NCBI RefSeq assembly: GCF_003432035.1
Contig: NZ_QOHO01000076.1
Span: 1-35,122, forward strand
Direction of reading: 5' to 3'
Source of the DNA: Lacrimispora amygdalina
GTDB lineage: Bacteria > Bacillota > Clostridia > Lachnospirales > Lachnospiraceae
DNA length: 35,122 bases
Shown here: in pieces, positions 7,913 to 16,824 of the stretch
How the letters are laid out: the number at the start of each line of letters is the position of its first letter
Numbering within the stretch: the stretch's first letter is position 1
The notes under the pieces: model-generated
What the model saw: only the letters and a program-made list of their open reading frames with translations
The model's database searches: none
What the model was told of the DNA's origin: nothing
Position numbers and translations under genes: made by a program

Positions 7913-8842
7913 TTAAGAGAACAGAGGCGTTGATAAGTACCTGTCTCCCGTATCCGGAAGAAGTACTACAATTCTTTTTCCTTCATATTCCGGCCGTTTT
8001 GCAGTTTCCTTCGCAGCCCAGACAGCCGCAGCAGAGGATATTCCCACCAGAATTCCTTCCGTCTTTGCAATCTCTTTTCCAGTTTCATAAGCATCATTAT
8101 TCTCTACAGGTATGATTTCATCGTATATCTCCTGGTTGAGTATCACAGGAACAAACCCGGCTCCGATGCCCTGGATTCCATGTGGTCCCGGCTTTCCGCC
8201 TGAAAGAATGGGAGAGCCTGCCGGTTCAACGCCTATAATTCTGATATCAGGATTTTTACTTTTTAAAAATTCTCCCACTCCGGTAATGGTTCCTCCTGTT
8301 CCAATCCCTGCAATAAACACATCAACCTTACCGTCTGTATCCGCCCATATTTCAGGGCCTGTTGTTTCCCGGTGTATCCCCGGATTGGCCGGATTATCAA
8401 ACTGCCCCATGATGACGGAACCTTCAATCTCCTTTTGCAGTTCTTCAGCTTTGTCGATTGCGCCCCTCATACCCTTTGTTCCTTCCGTAAGCACAATTTC
8501 AGCTCCATAAGCTTTTAAAAGATTCCTTCTTTCCACGCTCATGGTTTCCGGCATGGTGAGAATAGCCCGATAACCTTTCATGGCAGCAATGCTGGCAATT
8601 CCGATTCCGGTATTACCGGAAGTAGGCTCAATAATGGTAGCACCCGGTTTTATCCTGCCGCTTTTTTCTCCATCTTCAATCATGGCTAACGCTGCCCTGT
8701 CTTTCACACTGCCAGCCGGGTTAAAATATTCCAGCTTTGCAATAACAGCTGCCTTAAGCCCGTGCTTTCTTTCATAATTGGAAAGTTCCAGCAATGGAGT
8801 ATTGCCAATGAGTTCCCGGGCACTTTTCTTGATATTTTCCAT
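7913..8842 (-). CDS. cysK: Cysteine synthase (O-acetylserine sulfhydrylase)
   Basis: A 309-residue pyridoxal-phosphate enzyme that makes cysteine from O-acetylserine and sulfide in the cytoplasm. The PLP lysine is Lys47 in NPAGSVKDRAA; the TSGNTG substrate loop and the GTGGT phosphate-binding loop are present. The start at 8842 follows AGAGGTTG at good spacing; the open frame reaches 8881 but the extra residues are not family-like. It follows the M32 carboxypeptidase gene by about 75 bp with no clear terminator, so read-through is possible. No T-box or other cysteine-sensing leader was recognised upstream. Confidence 0.93.
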   Translation of the reverse strand: MENIKKSARELIGNTPLLELSNYERKHGLKAAVIAKLEYFNPAGSVKDRAALAMIEDGEKSGRIKPGATIIEPTSGNTGIGIASIAAMKGYRAILTMPETMSVERRNLLKAYGAEIVLTEGTKGMRGAIDKAEELQKEIEGSVIMGQFDNPANPGIHRETTGPEIWADTDGKVDVFIAGIGTGGTITGVGEFLKSKNPDIRIIGVEPAGSPILSGGKPGPHGIQGIGAGFVPVILNQEIYDEIIPVENNDAYETGKEIAKTEGILVGISSAAAVWAAKETAKRPEYEGKRIVVLLPDTGDRYLSTPLFS

Positions 8843-8917
8843 AATCAACCTCTTTTCCCATACGCTTCTGATGCTGCGCATGTATCCTGATTACATTTTA
8901 TCTGAAGGCATGTATTT

Positions 8918-10414
8918 TTATGATAAACCATAGATCTTGCGGTACTTCTCTTTCAGGTAATCAATGAAATATTCCGGAGTGAAGTCCTCTCCTGTAGCGT
9001 CCTTTAAGATCTCACGGCTTGTCTTCATCTTACCGTACTGATGGATATGGATCCTCAAATATTCCTTGATCACATGAAGCTTTCCATCCCTTAAAAGCTG
9101 ATCAAAGTCCATCTCCTTTTTCATATGGAAATACAGCTGGGCACCGAATGCATTTCCAAGTGCATAGGACGGAAAATATCCAAACAATCCCTGTGACCAG
9201 TGAATATCCTGTAAAATACCTTCCGAAACATGTTCCGGGCGTATGCCTAAATATTCCTCGTATTTATCAGCCCATATATCCGGCAGTTTCTTTAAATCTA
9301 CGTCTTCTTCCATGATCATCTTCTCCAGCTCATAGCGGATCAGAATATGGAGACTGTAAGTCAGCTCATCTGCTTCTGTACGGATAAAACCGGGATCAAC
9401 TTTGTTAACAGCCTCAACATACTGCTCCAGGGGCACAGATTTTAAGCGGTCAGGATAAAGCTCCTTCAATTTATCATAGATAGGTATCCAGAAATTCGGA
9501 TTACGCCCAATAATGTTTTCATAAAACCGGGACTGGGACTCGTGCATTCCCATAGAGGTTCCCTGCCCAACCGGCGTCTGGGTAATCTCATCGGTAATGC
9601 CTAATTCATAAATTCCATGACCGCCCTCGTGTATAACAGAAAACATGGAACTGTCCATCTTATCGTGGTAGCTGGTAGTGATGCGGACATCATGGTTATG
9701 AAGATTGGTTGTAAAGGGGTGGGCACTCTCTGACAGTACTCCTTTTTTAAAATCAAATCCTATATACTCTGCAAGGAACCGTGCCATCTCTTCCTGCTTT
9801 TCTCTGGGATAACCGCCGGTAAGAAACGAATCATCGATCTCTTTTCCATGTTCTTTAATTTCTTTTAAAAGAGGAATGATCTCTTCCTTCAACCTGCCAA
9901 AAAACTCATCTAAAAGTTCTGACTCAAAACCTTTTTCATATTCTGCAAGAAGGACATCGTAAAGCTTCTGCCCTTCCTTCTTCCGATAGGAAGCAAATTT
10001 CTTTTTAAAATTAATTACTTTTTCCAATGTTGGCAGAAAGGAATCGTAATCCTCATTCTTCTTTGCCTTAGCCCAGACTCTTGCCGCTTCCGCTATCAGC
10101 TGGGCATTCTCCCTGTATTCCGCTTTCGGTATACAGATCAGTTCTTCTCTGGCTTCCTTCGCTCCCTTAAGTACAGCCTGCTCGGTTTCTGATAAATCAG
10201 ATGCCTTTTCACATGCTGCTATGGCATCTCCCATTTCGTCGCCTGTCATGAAACCGTAATACTCCTCTGAAAGAGTACCAATCACCCTGGCTGTGTAAGA
10301 TCCTGATTCTTCGGGAGCCAGTGTCTCGTTATCCCACTCAAAAAGTACGAGAGCAGTCTGCAGAGCCATTGTCTTTTCCAATATGGAAGACAATGTTTCA
10401 TAAGTTTTATTCAT
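8918..10414 (-). CDS. Metallocarboxypeptidase, M32 family (thermostable carboxypeptidase 1 type)
   Basis: A 498-residue zinc carboxypeptidase that removes C-terminal residues from peptides in the cytoplasm. Family motifs are in order: HPF (232-234), DVRITT (242-247), the zinc site HEGGH (262-266) and HESQSR (291-296), whose glutamate is the third ligand. Length is usual for M32. The open frame extends to 10471, but AAGGAGA lies just upstream of the ATG at 10414. It sits in a same-strand run with the 5'-3' exonuclease upstream and cysteine synthase downstream; the grouping looks incidental rather than a pathway. Confidence 0.93.
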   Translation of the reverse strand: MNKTYETLSSILEKTMALQTALVLFEWDNETLAPEESGSYTARVIGTLSEEYYGFMTGDEMGDAIAACEKASDLSETEQAVLKGAKEAREELICIPKAEYRENAQLIAEAARVWAKAKKNEDYDSFLPTLEKVINFKKKFASYRKKEGQKLYDVLLAEYEKGFESELLDEFFGRLKEEIIPLLKEIKEHGKEIDDSFLTGGYPREKQEEMARFLAEYIGFDFKKGVLSESAHPFTTNLHNHDVRITTSYHDKMDSSMFSVIHEGGHGIYELGITDEITQTPVGQGTSMGMHESQSRFYENIIGRNPNFWIPIYDKLKELYPDRLKSVPLEQYVEAVNKVDPGFIRTEADELTYSLHILIRYELEKMIMEEDVDLKKLPDIWADKYEEYLGIRPEHVSEGILQDIHWSQGLFGYFPSYALGNAFGAQLYFHMKKEMDFDQLLRDGKLHVIKEYLRIHIHQYGKMKTSREILKDATGEDFTPEYFIDYLKEKYRKIYGLS

Positions 10415-10492
10415 GATAATTTCTCCTTTACAAAAAATCGGGACGTTCTGTATGATTGTCTCCAAATCCAATTAAATAATACCGCATAGAAT

Positions 10493-11569
10493 TTACTTTC
10501 CGGCACCAAAAATGGAAGCCTCTTTTATATCGAGGCTGATCAGCCATTCCCTGATCTTATCTTCTTTGTAAGAAGATAAGGAAAAATCCTCTAATTTAAA
10601 ATCAATCGCAATATCCGTTTTCATGGTGGCAAGAATTTTAGACAATACAGCGGCCTTTTCACCGCAGAGTTCTTCCTCACTGGTCTTCGTCATGGCTTTA
10701 TACGGTGATCTTGATATTCCTAAATCATTCTTCCAGAAATCCTGAAGATCCTTTAACCTCTTTTTATCCGATTCTGCTTCATGTATGGCTTCATAAATGC
10801 GCTCTACGGTTCCATACTCTCTGAGAAGTATGGGCGCTGCGCTGCTGACGCCCTTCACTCCCGGTATATTATCAGAAGCATCGCCCTGAATTCCTTTTAA
10901 ATCCGGTATCTGCTCCGGTCTCACACCTTCCTCTTGCAAAACGGTATCAGAGGTATATTCAAATACTTTTTCCGGAAGATTTATCTCATCTTTTCCCATG
11001 CCGTAAAAGGCATAATATTTTTTATAAAGCTCGTCCGCCTTCTCCTGGCGGGACTGTACCATCCATGCACGCACATTGTAATCATCACTGACCAGCTGAA
11101 GATAGTCATGATCCTTTGTCAGAACAACCATGGGAATCTGCTCTCTGAATTTCATTACCAGACTTCCTGCATAGTCATCCGCCTCATACTGATCACTGTA
11201 AAGTACCAAAAACCCCGCTTCCTCCAGAATTCGTTCCATCAGTACAAACTGATCCTTTAACGGTTCAGGTGTTGATCCTCTCGTCCCCTTATACTGGGAA
11301 TACAGTTCTCTGCGGAAGGTGTCCCGTGTTTTATCAAAAACAAAAGCCATGTGGTCCGGCTGCTGTTTCTTCATAAGCGAAACTACCATCTTCAGCATAC
11401 CAAATATGGCATTGGTGTACGTTCCGTCTTTGGCATGAAGAATCTTATCGTAATGCTTCAGCTTTTCCTCTTCTGTCTTAGCAAACATGATTTCCCTGGG
11501 TAATACCGCATAATAGCAGGTTGACAGCATGGAAGAGCCATCCACAACCACAAATTTATTCTCTGACAT
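10493..11569 (-). CDS. Stand-alone 5'-3' exonuclease (PolA N-terminal-like, flap endonuclease fold)
   Basis: A 358-residue nuclease with an N-terminal PIN-like catalytic domain (FVVVDGSSML at the start, LYSDQYEADDYAGSLV and LTKDHDYLQL acidic clusters) and the helix-three-turn-helix region GIQGDASDNIPGVKG at about 230-245. These proteins remove RNA primers or flaps and assist repair when not fused to DNA polymerase I. An insertion of roughly 30 residues after the first strand is longer than in short bacterial homologues but is seen in related clostridial proteins as far as I know. GGAG precedes the ATG. The 77-aa gene and macro-domain gene lie immediately upstream on the same strand. Confidence 0.85.
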   Translation of the reverse strand: MSENKFVVVDGSSMLSTCYYAVLPREIMFAKTEEEKLKHYDKILHAKDGTYTNAIFGMLKMVVSLMKKQQPDHMAFVFDKTRDTFRRELYSQYKGTRGSTPEPLKDQFVLMERILEEAGFLVLYSDQYEADDYAGSLVMKFREQIPMVVLTKDHDYLQLVSDDYNVRAWMVQSRQEKADELYKKYYAFYGMGKDEINLPEKVFEYTSDTVLQEEGVRPEQIPDLKGIQGDASDNIPGVKGVSSAAPILLREYGTVERIYEAIHEAESDKKRLKDLQDFWKNDLGISRSPYKAMTKTSEEELCGEKAAVLSKILATMKTDIAIDFKLEDFSLSSYKEDKIREWLISLDIKEASIFGAGK

Positions 11570-11602
11570 CTATAACTCCATTCTTTCCCGTACAAGACGG
11601 AA

Positions 11603-11836
11603 TTAAGTAAAATAACTCTGCAAATCTGTTTCATTCTTTGCGCCAAGCCGCTTCATGATTTCTTTCCGCTCCTGAGCAGACAACGCCTTCCAGAGCTTTT
11701 GAACGCGGGGATCTGAAAATCCAATATAGGGCAGACCATTTCTATCACATTCATAAGATGATAAGTAGTGATTGAGTGCACTCCATTCCACATAAAAAGC
11801 AGTAATACTGCGGCTTAAAGAGCTGACTTTTGCCAT
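11603..11836 (-). CDS. Conserved-looking small hypothetical protein
   Basis: A 77-residue soluble protein that I do not recognise. It starts MAKVSSLSRSITAFYVEWSA and ends with a charged helical segment (SAQERKEIMKRLGAKNETDL). GGGAGGAAC precedes the ATG at 11836, which is preferred over the longer open frame to 11878. It lies between the macro-domain gene and the 5'-3' exonuclease, each within about 55 bp, so the three are probably one transcript. No membrane segment, signal peptide or metal motif is visible. Confidence 0.65.
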   Translation of the reverse strand: MAKVSSLSRSITAFYVEWSALNHYLSSYECDRNGLPYIGFSDPRVQKLWKALSAQERKEIMKRLGAKNETDLQSYFT

Positions 11837-11889
11837 ATTCGTTCCTCCCGGATAATTTTTGCTGATTTCATGATGCAATGCCGCTTAGA

Positions 11890-12384
11890 TTATTCAGAAT
11901 CATTCTTCCAAATCTGTACTTCGCCCTGATAATCCAAAAAGCAGCTGTTTAAAATTTCCTCTACCTTATCCCAGTCTCCACCTGCATTCCCGCAGCCGAT
12001 TCCATACGGAAATGCCACCTTCTCCAGTTTGCCTCTGACATCCACAAAATCACGGATCTCATTGACAGCCTGTGAAAGCGCTTTATAATCCGTATAAACA
12101 CCATTCTTTCCATAATTATCCTGGCCATAAAGATTGGCAATCAGAAACCACCGGCCATTTAATTCAACCGGCTGTGCCGACACCCTCCCCAATAAACCGG
12201 AGGTGATCCCGCCGGACTGCTCCTGCCACTGCTTCGTGATAATCCGGTATGTTTTTTCTACTTCAGGGAACATCTTTTTAATCTGACCTGCGATCCCCCG
12301 TCCAAATACTCCCTGGCAATTCACCTGATGACAGATAATGTCTGCATCAGAAGTAAAGATATCTCCGCTGTAATACTTTAGCAT
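11890..12384 (-). CDS. Macro-domain protein (ADP-ribose-binding, Poa1p/TARG1-like)
   Basis: A 164-residue single macro domain. The N-terminus MLKYYSGDIFTSDADIICHQ, the loop VNCQGVFGRGIAGQIKKMFP (21-40) and the late glycine-rich loop FPYGIGCGNAGGDW fit the fold that binds ADP-ribose or hydrolyses ADP-ribosyl linkages and ADP-ribose-1''-phosphate. GGAGGAG is placed well for the ATG at 12384. It heads a minus-strand run with a small unknown gene and a 5'-3' exonuclease, a context that would suit a role in nucleic-acid or NAD-linked damage handling, but that is inference. Confidence 0.85.
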   Translation of the reverse strand: MLKYYSGDIFTSDADIICHQVNCQGVFGRGIAGQIKKMFPEVEKTYRIITKQWQEQSGGITSGLLGRVSAQPVELNGRWFLIANLYGQDNYGKNGVYTDYKALSQAVNEIRDFVDVRGKLEKVAFPYGIGCGNAGGDWDKVEEILNSCFLDYQGEVQIWKNDSE

Positions 12385-12495
12385 AATTCTCTCCTCCAAG
12401 CTTATCTAATCAGATATCCTTACTCATTATACCCTGATTTTCCAGTTATTCATAGTACATTCCTCAAGTTTTAACATATATTTTCCAAAAACCCG

Positions 12496-12524
12496 TTGAA
12501 GTATAGGGAAATAAGATTTATAAT
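12496..12524 (+). promoter_or_regulatory. Sigma-A-type promoter of the CheW-CZB gene
   Basis: TTGAAG (12496-12501), 17-bp spacer, TATAAT (12519-12524), 41 bases before the start codon. No flagellar sigma-28 motif is seen. Confidence 0.65.
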
Positions 12525-12565
12525 AAACATTAACAGCAAATAAAAAAGGTTAGGTACGGAAGAGA

Positions 12566-13387
12566 ATGGAAAAAGAGATTAAATGCCCCTACATCATTTT
12601 TAAAATTGCAGGTTCCTTATACTGCATAAACAGCAAATACATATCCACAATTTTACAGCTGCCGGAATACAGCACCATTCCTGCCGCACCTGCTAATGTC
12701 ACCGGAATGTTTAAACACCGGGACAAAGTCATCAATATGATGGATTTACGCATCACGTTCGGTTTAAAGCCTGTTTCCGATGAATTCAGAGACTTTGAAC
12801 AGATGATAGATGCCAGGAAGCAGGACCATATCAACTGGGTCAATGAGCTGGAGAGGTATATTAAAGAAGGCGGTTCCTTCACTCTTGCCAGAGATTCCCA
12901 CCAGTGTGCGTTCGGAAGATGGTATGACAATTTCACCACTGACAACATGACAGTTGCCAACCATTTGAAAAAAATTGAAGAACCTCACGAGAAGCTTCAC
13001 AAAGCAGCTGCAGAAGCGGAAGCCTGCAAAAGAGACTGCGAAAACTGCCAGGAGTCAGAATGCTTACAGACCGTTCTAAAACGTGTGAAGGATGAATCCA
13101 TGCCAGTCATATTAAAACTTCTGGATCAGACAAAGGATTTATTCCGTTCCACGATTTATAAGGAGATGGTTCTGATCTTAGATGGCATCCAATGGGGAAT
13201 CGTAGTCGATGAAATCGTCGCCGTGGAAGATCTGGATGTCATTTCAGAGCGCCATGAAGATCCTATGGTAAACCATTGTTCCTATTTGGGACGTGTCATG
13301 GAAAGCGAGAAACGGGAAGGACTGATTTTTGAACTTAACCCCGAAACGCTCACTGCCAAGTTTAAGGATCTGGAATCCACTTTTTGA
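12566..13387 (+). CDS. CheW-like coupling protein with an inserted CZB zinc-binding domain and a cysteine cluster
   Basis: A 273-residue protein in which a CheW-like fold is split. Residues 1-70 resemble the first half of CheW (FKIAGSLYCI, IPAAPANVTGMFKHRDKVINMMDLR) and residues about 195-262 the second half (MVLILDGIQWGIVVDEI, YLGRVMESEKREGLIFEL). Between them lies a chemoreceptor zinc-binding (CZB) domain with the expected ligands: His88 (DHINW), Cys114 (CAFGRWYD), His141 and His145 (HEKLH). An additional cluster Cys154, Cys158, Cys161, Cys166 follows and is not part of the standard CZB set. CZB domains bind zinc tightly and are reported to sense zinc or oxidants such as HOCl through the cysteine. 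No receptor, CheA or flagellar gene is nearby, so it is an orphan here. Confidence 0.85.
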   Translation: MEKEIKCPYIIFKIAGSLYCINSKYISTILQLPEYSTIPAAPANVTGMFKHRDKVINMMDLRITFGLKPVSDEFRDFEQMIDARKQDHINWVNELERYIKEGGSFTLARDSHQCAFGRWYDNFTTDNMTVANHLKKIEEPHEKLHKAAAEAEACKRDCENCQESECLQTVLKRVKDESMPVILKLLDQTKDLFRSTIYKEMVLILDGIQWGIVVDEIVAVEDLDVISERHEDPMVNHCSYLGRVMESEKREGLIFELNPETLTAKFKDLESTF

Positions 13388-13420
13388 TGAACGGCAGGAA
13401 TGCATGAATTCATAGAAAAA

Positions 13421-13460
13421 AGCCGGAAAAGTTTTGGCAGAAGCTTTTCCGGCTCTTTTT
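13421..13460. terminator. Strong two-way terminator
   Basis: Perfect 11-bp arms AGCCGGAAAAG (13421-13431) and its complement (13444-13454), followed by CTTTTT on plus and by a T-rich run on minus (AGAAAAAA at 13414-13421 of plus). It separates the CheW-CZB gene from the convergent Nudix gene. Confidence 0.9.
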
Positions 13461-13487
13461 ACAGTCAGGAAACTGGCTCTGACTTTT

Positions 13488-13940
13488 TCAGAAGTACTTT
13501 TTATTCCCCCAAAGGTTACTCTTCTTTAAATCCAGATATTCATTATAGGCTTTTTCCAGAATCTGCTTTTCATTGGAAAACTTAAGAAGATGATACGCTT
13601 CATGGAACTTATAGTATCCTGAATCAATAAAATATTCTTCCCGCTGTGGTTTACTGTAATAGCTGTCGGCCATCATGAGATACCAGTATACATCCTTTTC
13701 CACCATATCCTGAGGCGTATTAAAAGAATACTGACTCTTACCAATGTACTTGATAATGGACGCACTTACCCCGGTCTCTTCCTTAACTTCCCGAAGTGCC
13801 GTCTCTTTATACTCTTCACCCGCTTCTACTGTTCCCTTTGGCAAAACCCAACCTTCATACTTGTTTTTGTAATTCTTATATAAAACCAGAATTTTACCTC
13901 GAAAAATAACCACACCGCCACAACTCGTTGCTTCTATCAT
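13488..13940 (-). CDS. Nudix hydrolase
   Basis: A 150-residue protein with a complete Nudix box at 36-58 (G-x5-E-x7-R-E-V-x-E-E-x-G-V, within KGTVEAGEEYKETALREVKE). The preceding WVLPKG and the general layout resemble the diadenosine-polyphosphate/nucleotide group, but substrate cannot be read from sequence. GGAGG precedes the ATG at 13940; the open frame runs to 14000 without a site there. It is downstream of the FtsW-PBP pair but 137 bp away. Confidence 0.88.
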   Translation of the reverse strand: MIEATSCGGVVIFRGKILVLYKNYKNKYEGWVLPKGTVEAGEEYKETALREVKEETGVSASIIKYIGKSQYSFNTPQDMVEKDVYWYLMMADSYYSKPQREEYFIDSGYYKFHEAYHLLKFSNEKQILEKAYNEYLDLKKSNLWGNKKYF

Positions 13941-14077
13941 TGCAATTCCTCCAGAGTGAAACCGTAAATCCATCCGGATCCCGGTTTTGGTGTGTCTCAC
14001 AGACTGGCTCTAGTATACCTCTTTTTATAATGATATGCAAGTGTGTAATCTCCGAAAGAACAGGCGGTAAATTTCCC

Positions 14078-15502
14078 TTATCTGGAAAAATATAAATCAA
14101 AAAGCGACCTGGCAATGGGTGCGGCGGTCTTGCCTCCGGCTCCTCCCTCTTCCACAATCACGCTGACTGCGATTTTGGGGTGATCTGCAGGAGCAAATCC
14201 CACAAACCATGCATGCGTCTCTTTGTTCTTATCAAATTCTGCTGATCCCGTCTTTCCTGCTACAGTATAGGCATCTGTCCGGACGGCAGATCCTGTCCCA
14301 TCAGTGACCACCGCTCTCATCAGTTCCGTCATACTGGCCGATTCTTCCGCAGTCATGATAGTTCCATAGGCCTGGGGAACAAATTTTTTAATAATGTCAC
14401 CGCCTGCATTCTCCACATGATCAATGAGATAAGGCTTCATCAATGTTCCTCCGTTTGCAATGGCTGCAGTAATCATTGCGTTATGAAGGGGAGTGATCTG
14501 GGTCTGTCCCTGACCAATGGCAGTCTGAAGAATCTGCCATGTATCTGCACCCGGCGCCATGGTATAGGAGCTTCTGTTGGAAGGAAATGGCAGGGAAAAA
14601 TCTGTATTGAACAACAGCTGTTCAGATGTGTTCCTTAACCTGTTTAAATCCATCAGAAGACCAAGACTTGAAAAGGCTCCGTTACAGGAGTTGGCAAATG
14701 CCTGGGTAAAATTCTGATGTCCATGGACAGTTTCATGATAGCATTTGATGGAATAATCCCCATTTTCATAAATCCCGTCACAGTCGAAGACATAATCCTT
14801 GTAATGATCAGGATTCTCCCTGATGTATTCCAGTGCTGTAACAATCTTAAATGTGGATCCCGGCGGATAAAGTCCCTGGGTTGCACGGTTTAAAAGCTGT
14901 CCTGATGTATTCTCCTCTGCAACCAGGCTGTTCCAGTCACTTAAAATGGTATTGGGATTATAATCTGGCTTTGACACCATGGCAAGGATCTTACCTGTAT
15001 CAGGTTCCATTACAATAACTGCCCCATTTCTTTTTCCAAGTGCTTCGTATGCCTTTTTCTGAAGATCCACATCCAGGGTTGTCACCACGTTATCTCCCTG
15101 GTTTTTCTTTGAATACAATTCATTAATTACCTGTTCAATAATATTGACATGGCTGGTAAGCAGATAGAAATTAGACTGGGCTTCCAGACCGGTCTTTCCG
15201 TTCACCGAGTATCCAACTGCATGGGCAAACATGGAATCATATGGATATACCCTTGTCTCATGTCCTTCCCCATCCACATCAGTCCGTGCAAGTATCTGGC
15301 CATTACTGCTCCTGATCTCACCTCTGACTACCCGGTCGGCAAAGCTGTCCAGCCTGGCATTATAAGAATTATTGATCACACTATCACTCTTCACCTGTAG
15401 AAAGTATCCATAATAAACCGCCAGTCCTATAAAAAGCAGAACAACGCCATAGGTCAGAATTAAGATCTGGTGATTTGCTTTTGGATTTGCATTAGCTTTC
15501 AT
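14078..15502 (-). CDS. Class B penicillin-binding protein (peptidoglycan transpeptidase)
   Basis: A 474-residue D,D-transpeptidase with one N-terminal membrane anchor (about 12-34), a short pedestal domain and a C-terminal transpeptidase domain. Active-site motifs are STFK (Ser216-Lys219), SCN (272-274) and KTG (417-419). The pedestal is much shorter than in E. coli PBP2 or FtsI, resembling PbpA-type proteins paired with RodA/FtsW. The start at 15502 lies inside the end of the ftsW/rodA gene and is preceded by GAGGAAGAGGA, indicating coupled translation and a SEDS-PBP pair that polymerises and cross-links septal or side-wall peptidoglycan. Confidence 0.92.
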   Translation of the reverse strand: MKANANPKANHQILILTYGVVLLFIGLAVYYGYFLQVKSDSVINNSYNARLDSFADRVVRGEIRSSNGQILARTDVDGEGHETRVYPYDSMFAHAVGYSVNGKTGLEAQSNFYLLTSHVNIIEQVINELYSKKNQGDNVVTTLDVDLQKKAYEALGKRNGAVIVMEPDTGKILAMVSKPDYNPNTILSDWNSLVAEENTSGQLLNRATQGLYPPGSTFKIVTALEYIRENPDHYKDYVFDCDGIYENGDYSIKCYHETVHGHQNFTQAFANSCNGAFSSLGLLMDLNRLRNTSEQLLFNTDFSLPFPSNRSSYTMAPGADTWQILQTAIGQGQTQITPLHNAMITAAIANGGTLMKPYLIDHVENAGGDIIKKFVPQAYGTIMTAEESASMTELMRAVVTDGTGSAVRTDAYTVAGKTGSAEFDKNKETHAWFVGFAPADHPKIAVSVIVEEGGAGGKTAAPIARSLFDLYFSR

Positions 15503-16817
15503 ACTCGTCCTCTTCCTCTTCATTGCGTTTGAGAATATAAAGTCCCTGGATGATTCCAAAAATAATAAAAGTGCTTAACACCGAGCTTCCCCCATAACTG
15601 ACGAGAGGAAGGGTAACGCCGGTAGATGGAATGAATTTTGTAACTCCTCCTACCGTTAAAAAAACCTGGATCGCATAGATCATACCAAGTCCAAAGGCGA
15701 TAAGTTTGTAAAACACAGCCTGCATGCTGCCGGCCACCATCATAAACTGTAGAAAGCATCCAAGGCATATCAGCAGGACACAGAGAGCAAAAATACCTCC
15801 CAGTTCTTCTGAAATTGCGGAAAAGATAAAGTCTTTTTCCACCACTGGAATCTTTCTTGGCATCCCCCGGTAAAGTCCCATACCAAACCAGCCTCCTGTT
15901 CCAATGGCAAACAGGGACTGACTGATCTGATAACCTTTCCCGGCGATATCAGACCATGGATTTAACCAGGCTGCAACACGTGTCTTCACATGACTAAACA
16001 GCTGGAATGCAAGCACAGACGAAAGAATTCCTCCCGTCGTTCCTCCAATTAAGTACAACCATCTGCCGGTTGCTATAAAAAGCATAAACACATAGGTAAT
16101 AAAGAAAATAAGCGCACTTCCTAAATCCTTTGAAAGCACAAGTATCAGAACATGAAGCGCTGAAATACCGCTGACAGCAAGAATTGTCTTAAAACTGACA
16201 GAGCGGTAAAACATGGTAGCAATAAAAAATACATAGCTGATCTTCACGAACTCGGACGGCTGAAAGGAAAATCCGGATATTCCTATGGACAGCTGGGCTC
16301 CATAACTTGTGGTTCCCGCAACACATACAATACTAAGAAGCAGTACACCCCCAATTCCATAAACCCACGGAATTTTGCTCAGCTGCCATACTCTGTCAAT
16401 CACAAAGGGGATGATACAGGTAACTGCCGCCGCCACAGCAACAATCACAAACTGCTTTAGCGCCTTGTCAAAAGACAGCCTGGTAAGCATGATAAAGCCA
16501 ACCGATAAAAGCATGCACATGTTATTAACCAGCAGCCTGGATAAATTCCTGTAAAACAGCCGGTAAAAAAACAGGTAACCCAAAAAGAACAGAACCTGTG
16601 CCCCATAGAAAACAAGCATCCGCTCATCCTCCGTCTCCAGCCAGATAATCCCGTACGCCAGTAGATGGATCAGAAACATAAAAATGTTCTGACGCCAGCA
16701 TATGCTGTTTTTTCTCTTTTCATCCTGAAACGAAAAATAGCGAAAATTTAAATATGTGTATAACGCAACCAGCAGTATCATTAAATATCTGGATACATCA
16801 ATTATCAGATTAATCAT
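15492..16817 (-). CDS. FtsW/RodA/SpoVE-family peptidoglycan polymerase
   Basis: A 441-residue SEDS glycosyltransferase with about ten to twelve membrane helices. The family signatures are clear: the FQPSEFVKISYVFFIA segment, the KDLGSALIFF region with the catalytic-type aspartate, and the C-terminal VGGVTKFIPSTGVTLPLVSYGGSS. The tail is strongly acidic (EEEEDEYES). It overlaps the start of its partner transpeptidase by 11 bp and begins 7 bp after the U32 gene. Which of FtsW, RodA or SpoVE it replaces cannot be decided from sequence alone; its pairing with a short class B PBP is the best functional clue. Confidence 0.92.
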   Translation of the reverse strand: MINLIIDVSRYLMILLVALYTYLNFRYFSFQDEKRKNSICWRQNIFMFLIHLLAYGIIWLETEDERMLVFYGAQVLFFLGYLFFYRLFYRNLSRLLVNNMCMLLSVGFIMLTRLSFDKALKQFVIVAVAAAVTCIIPFVIDRVWQLSKIPWVYGIGGVLLLSIVCVAGTTSYGAQLSIGISGFSFQPSEFVKISYVFFIATMFYRSVSFKTILAVSGISALHVLILVLSKDLGSALIFFITYVFMLFIATGRWLYLIGGTTGGILSSVLAFQLFSHVKTRVAAWLNPWSDIAGKGYQISQSLFAIGTGGWFGMGLYRGMPRKIPVVEKDFIFSAISEELGGIFALCVLLICLGCFLQFMMVAGSMQAVFYKLIAFGLGMIYAIQVFLTVGGVTKFIPSTGVTLPLVSYGGSSVLSTFIIFGIIQGLYILKRNEEEEDEYES

Positions 16818-16824
16818 AAATCAC

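Noticed and set aside
8112-8510. Plus-strand open frame opposite cysteine synthase.
   Set aside because: It is a shadow of cysK with proline/serine/isoleucine-biased composition typical of an antisense frame.
8843-8917. T-box or other cysteine-responsive leader before cysK.
   Set aside because: The gap is too short for a T-box and no specifier or antiterminator motif is seen.
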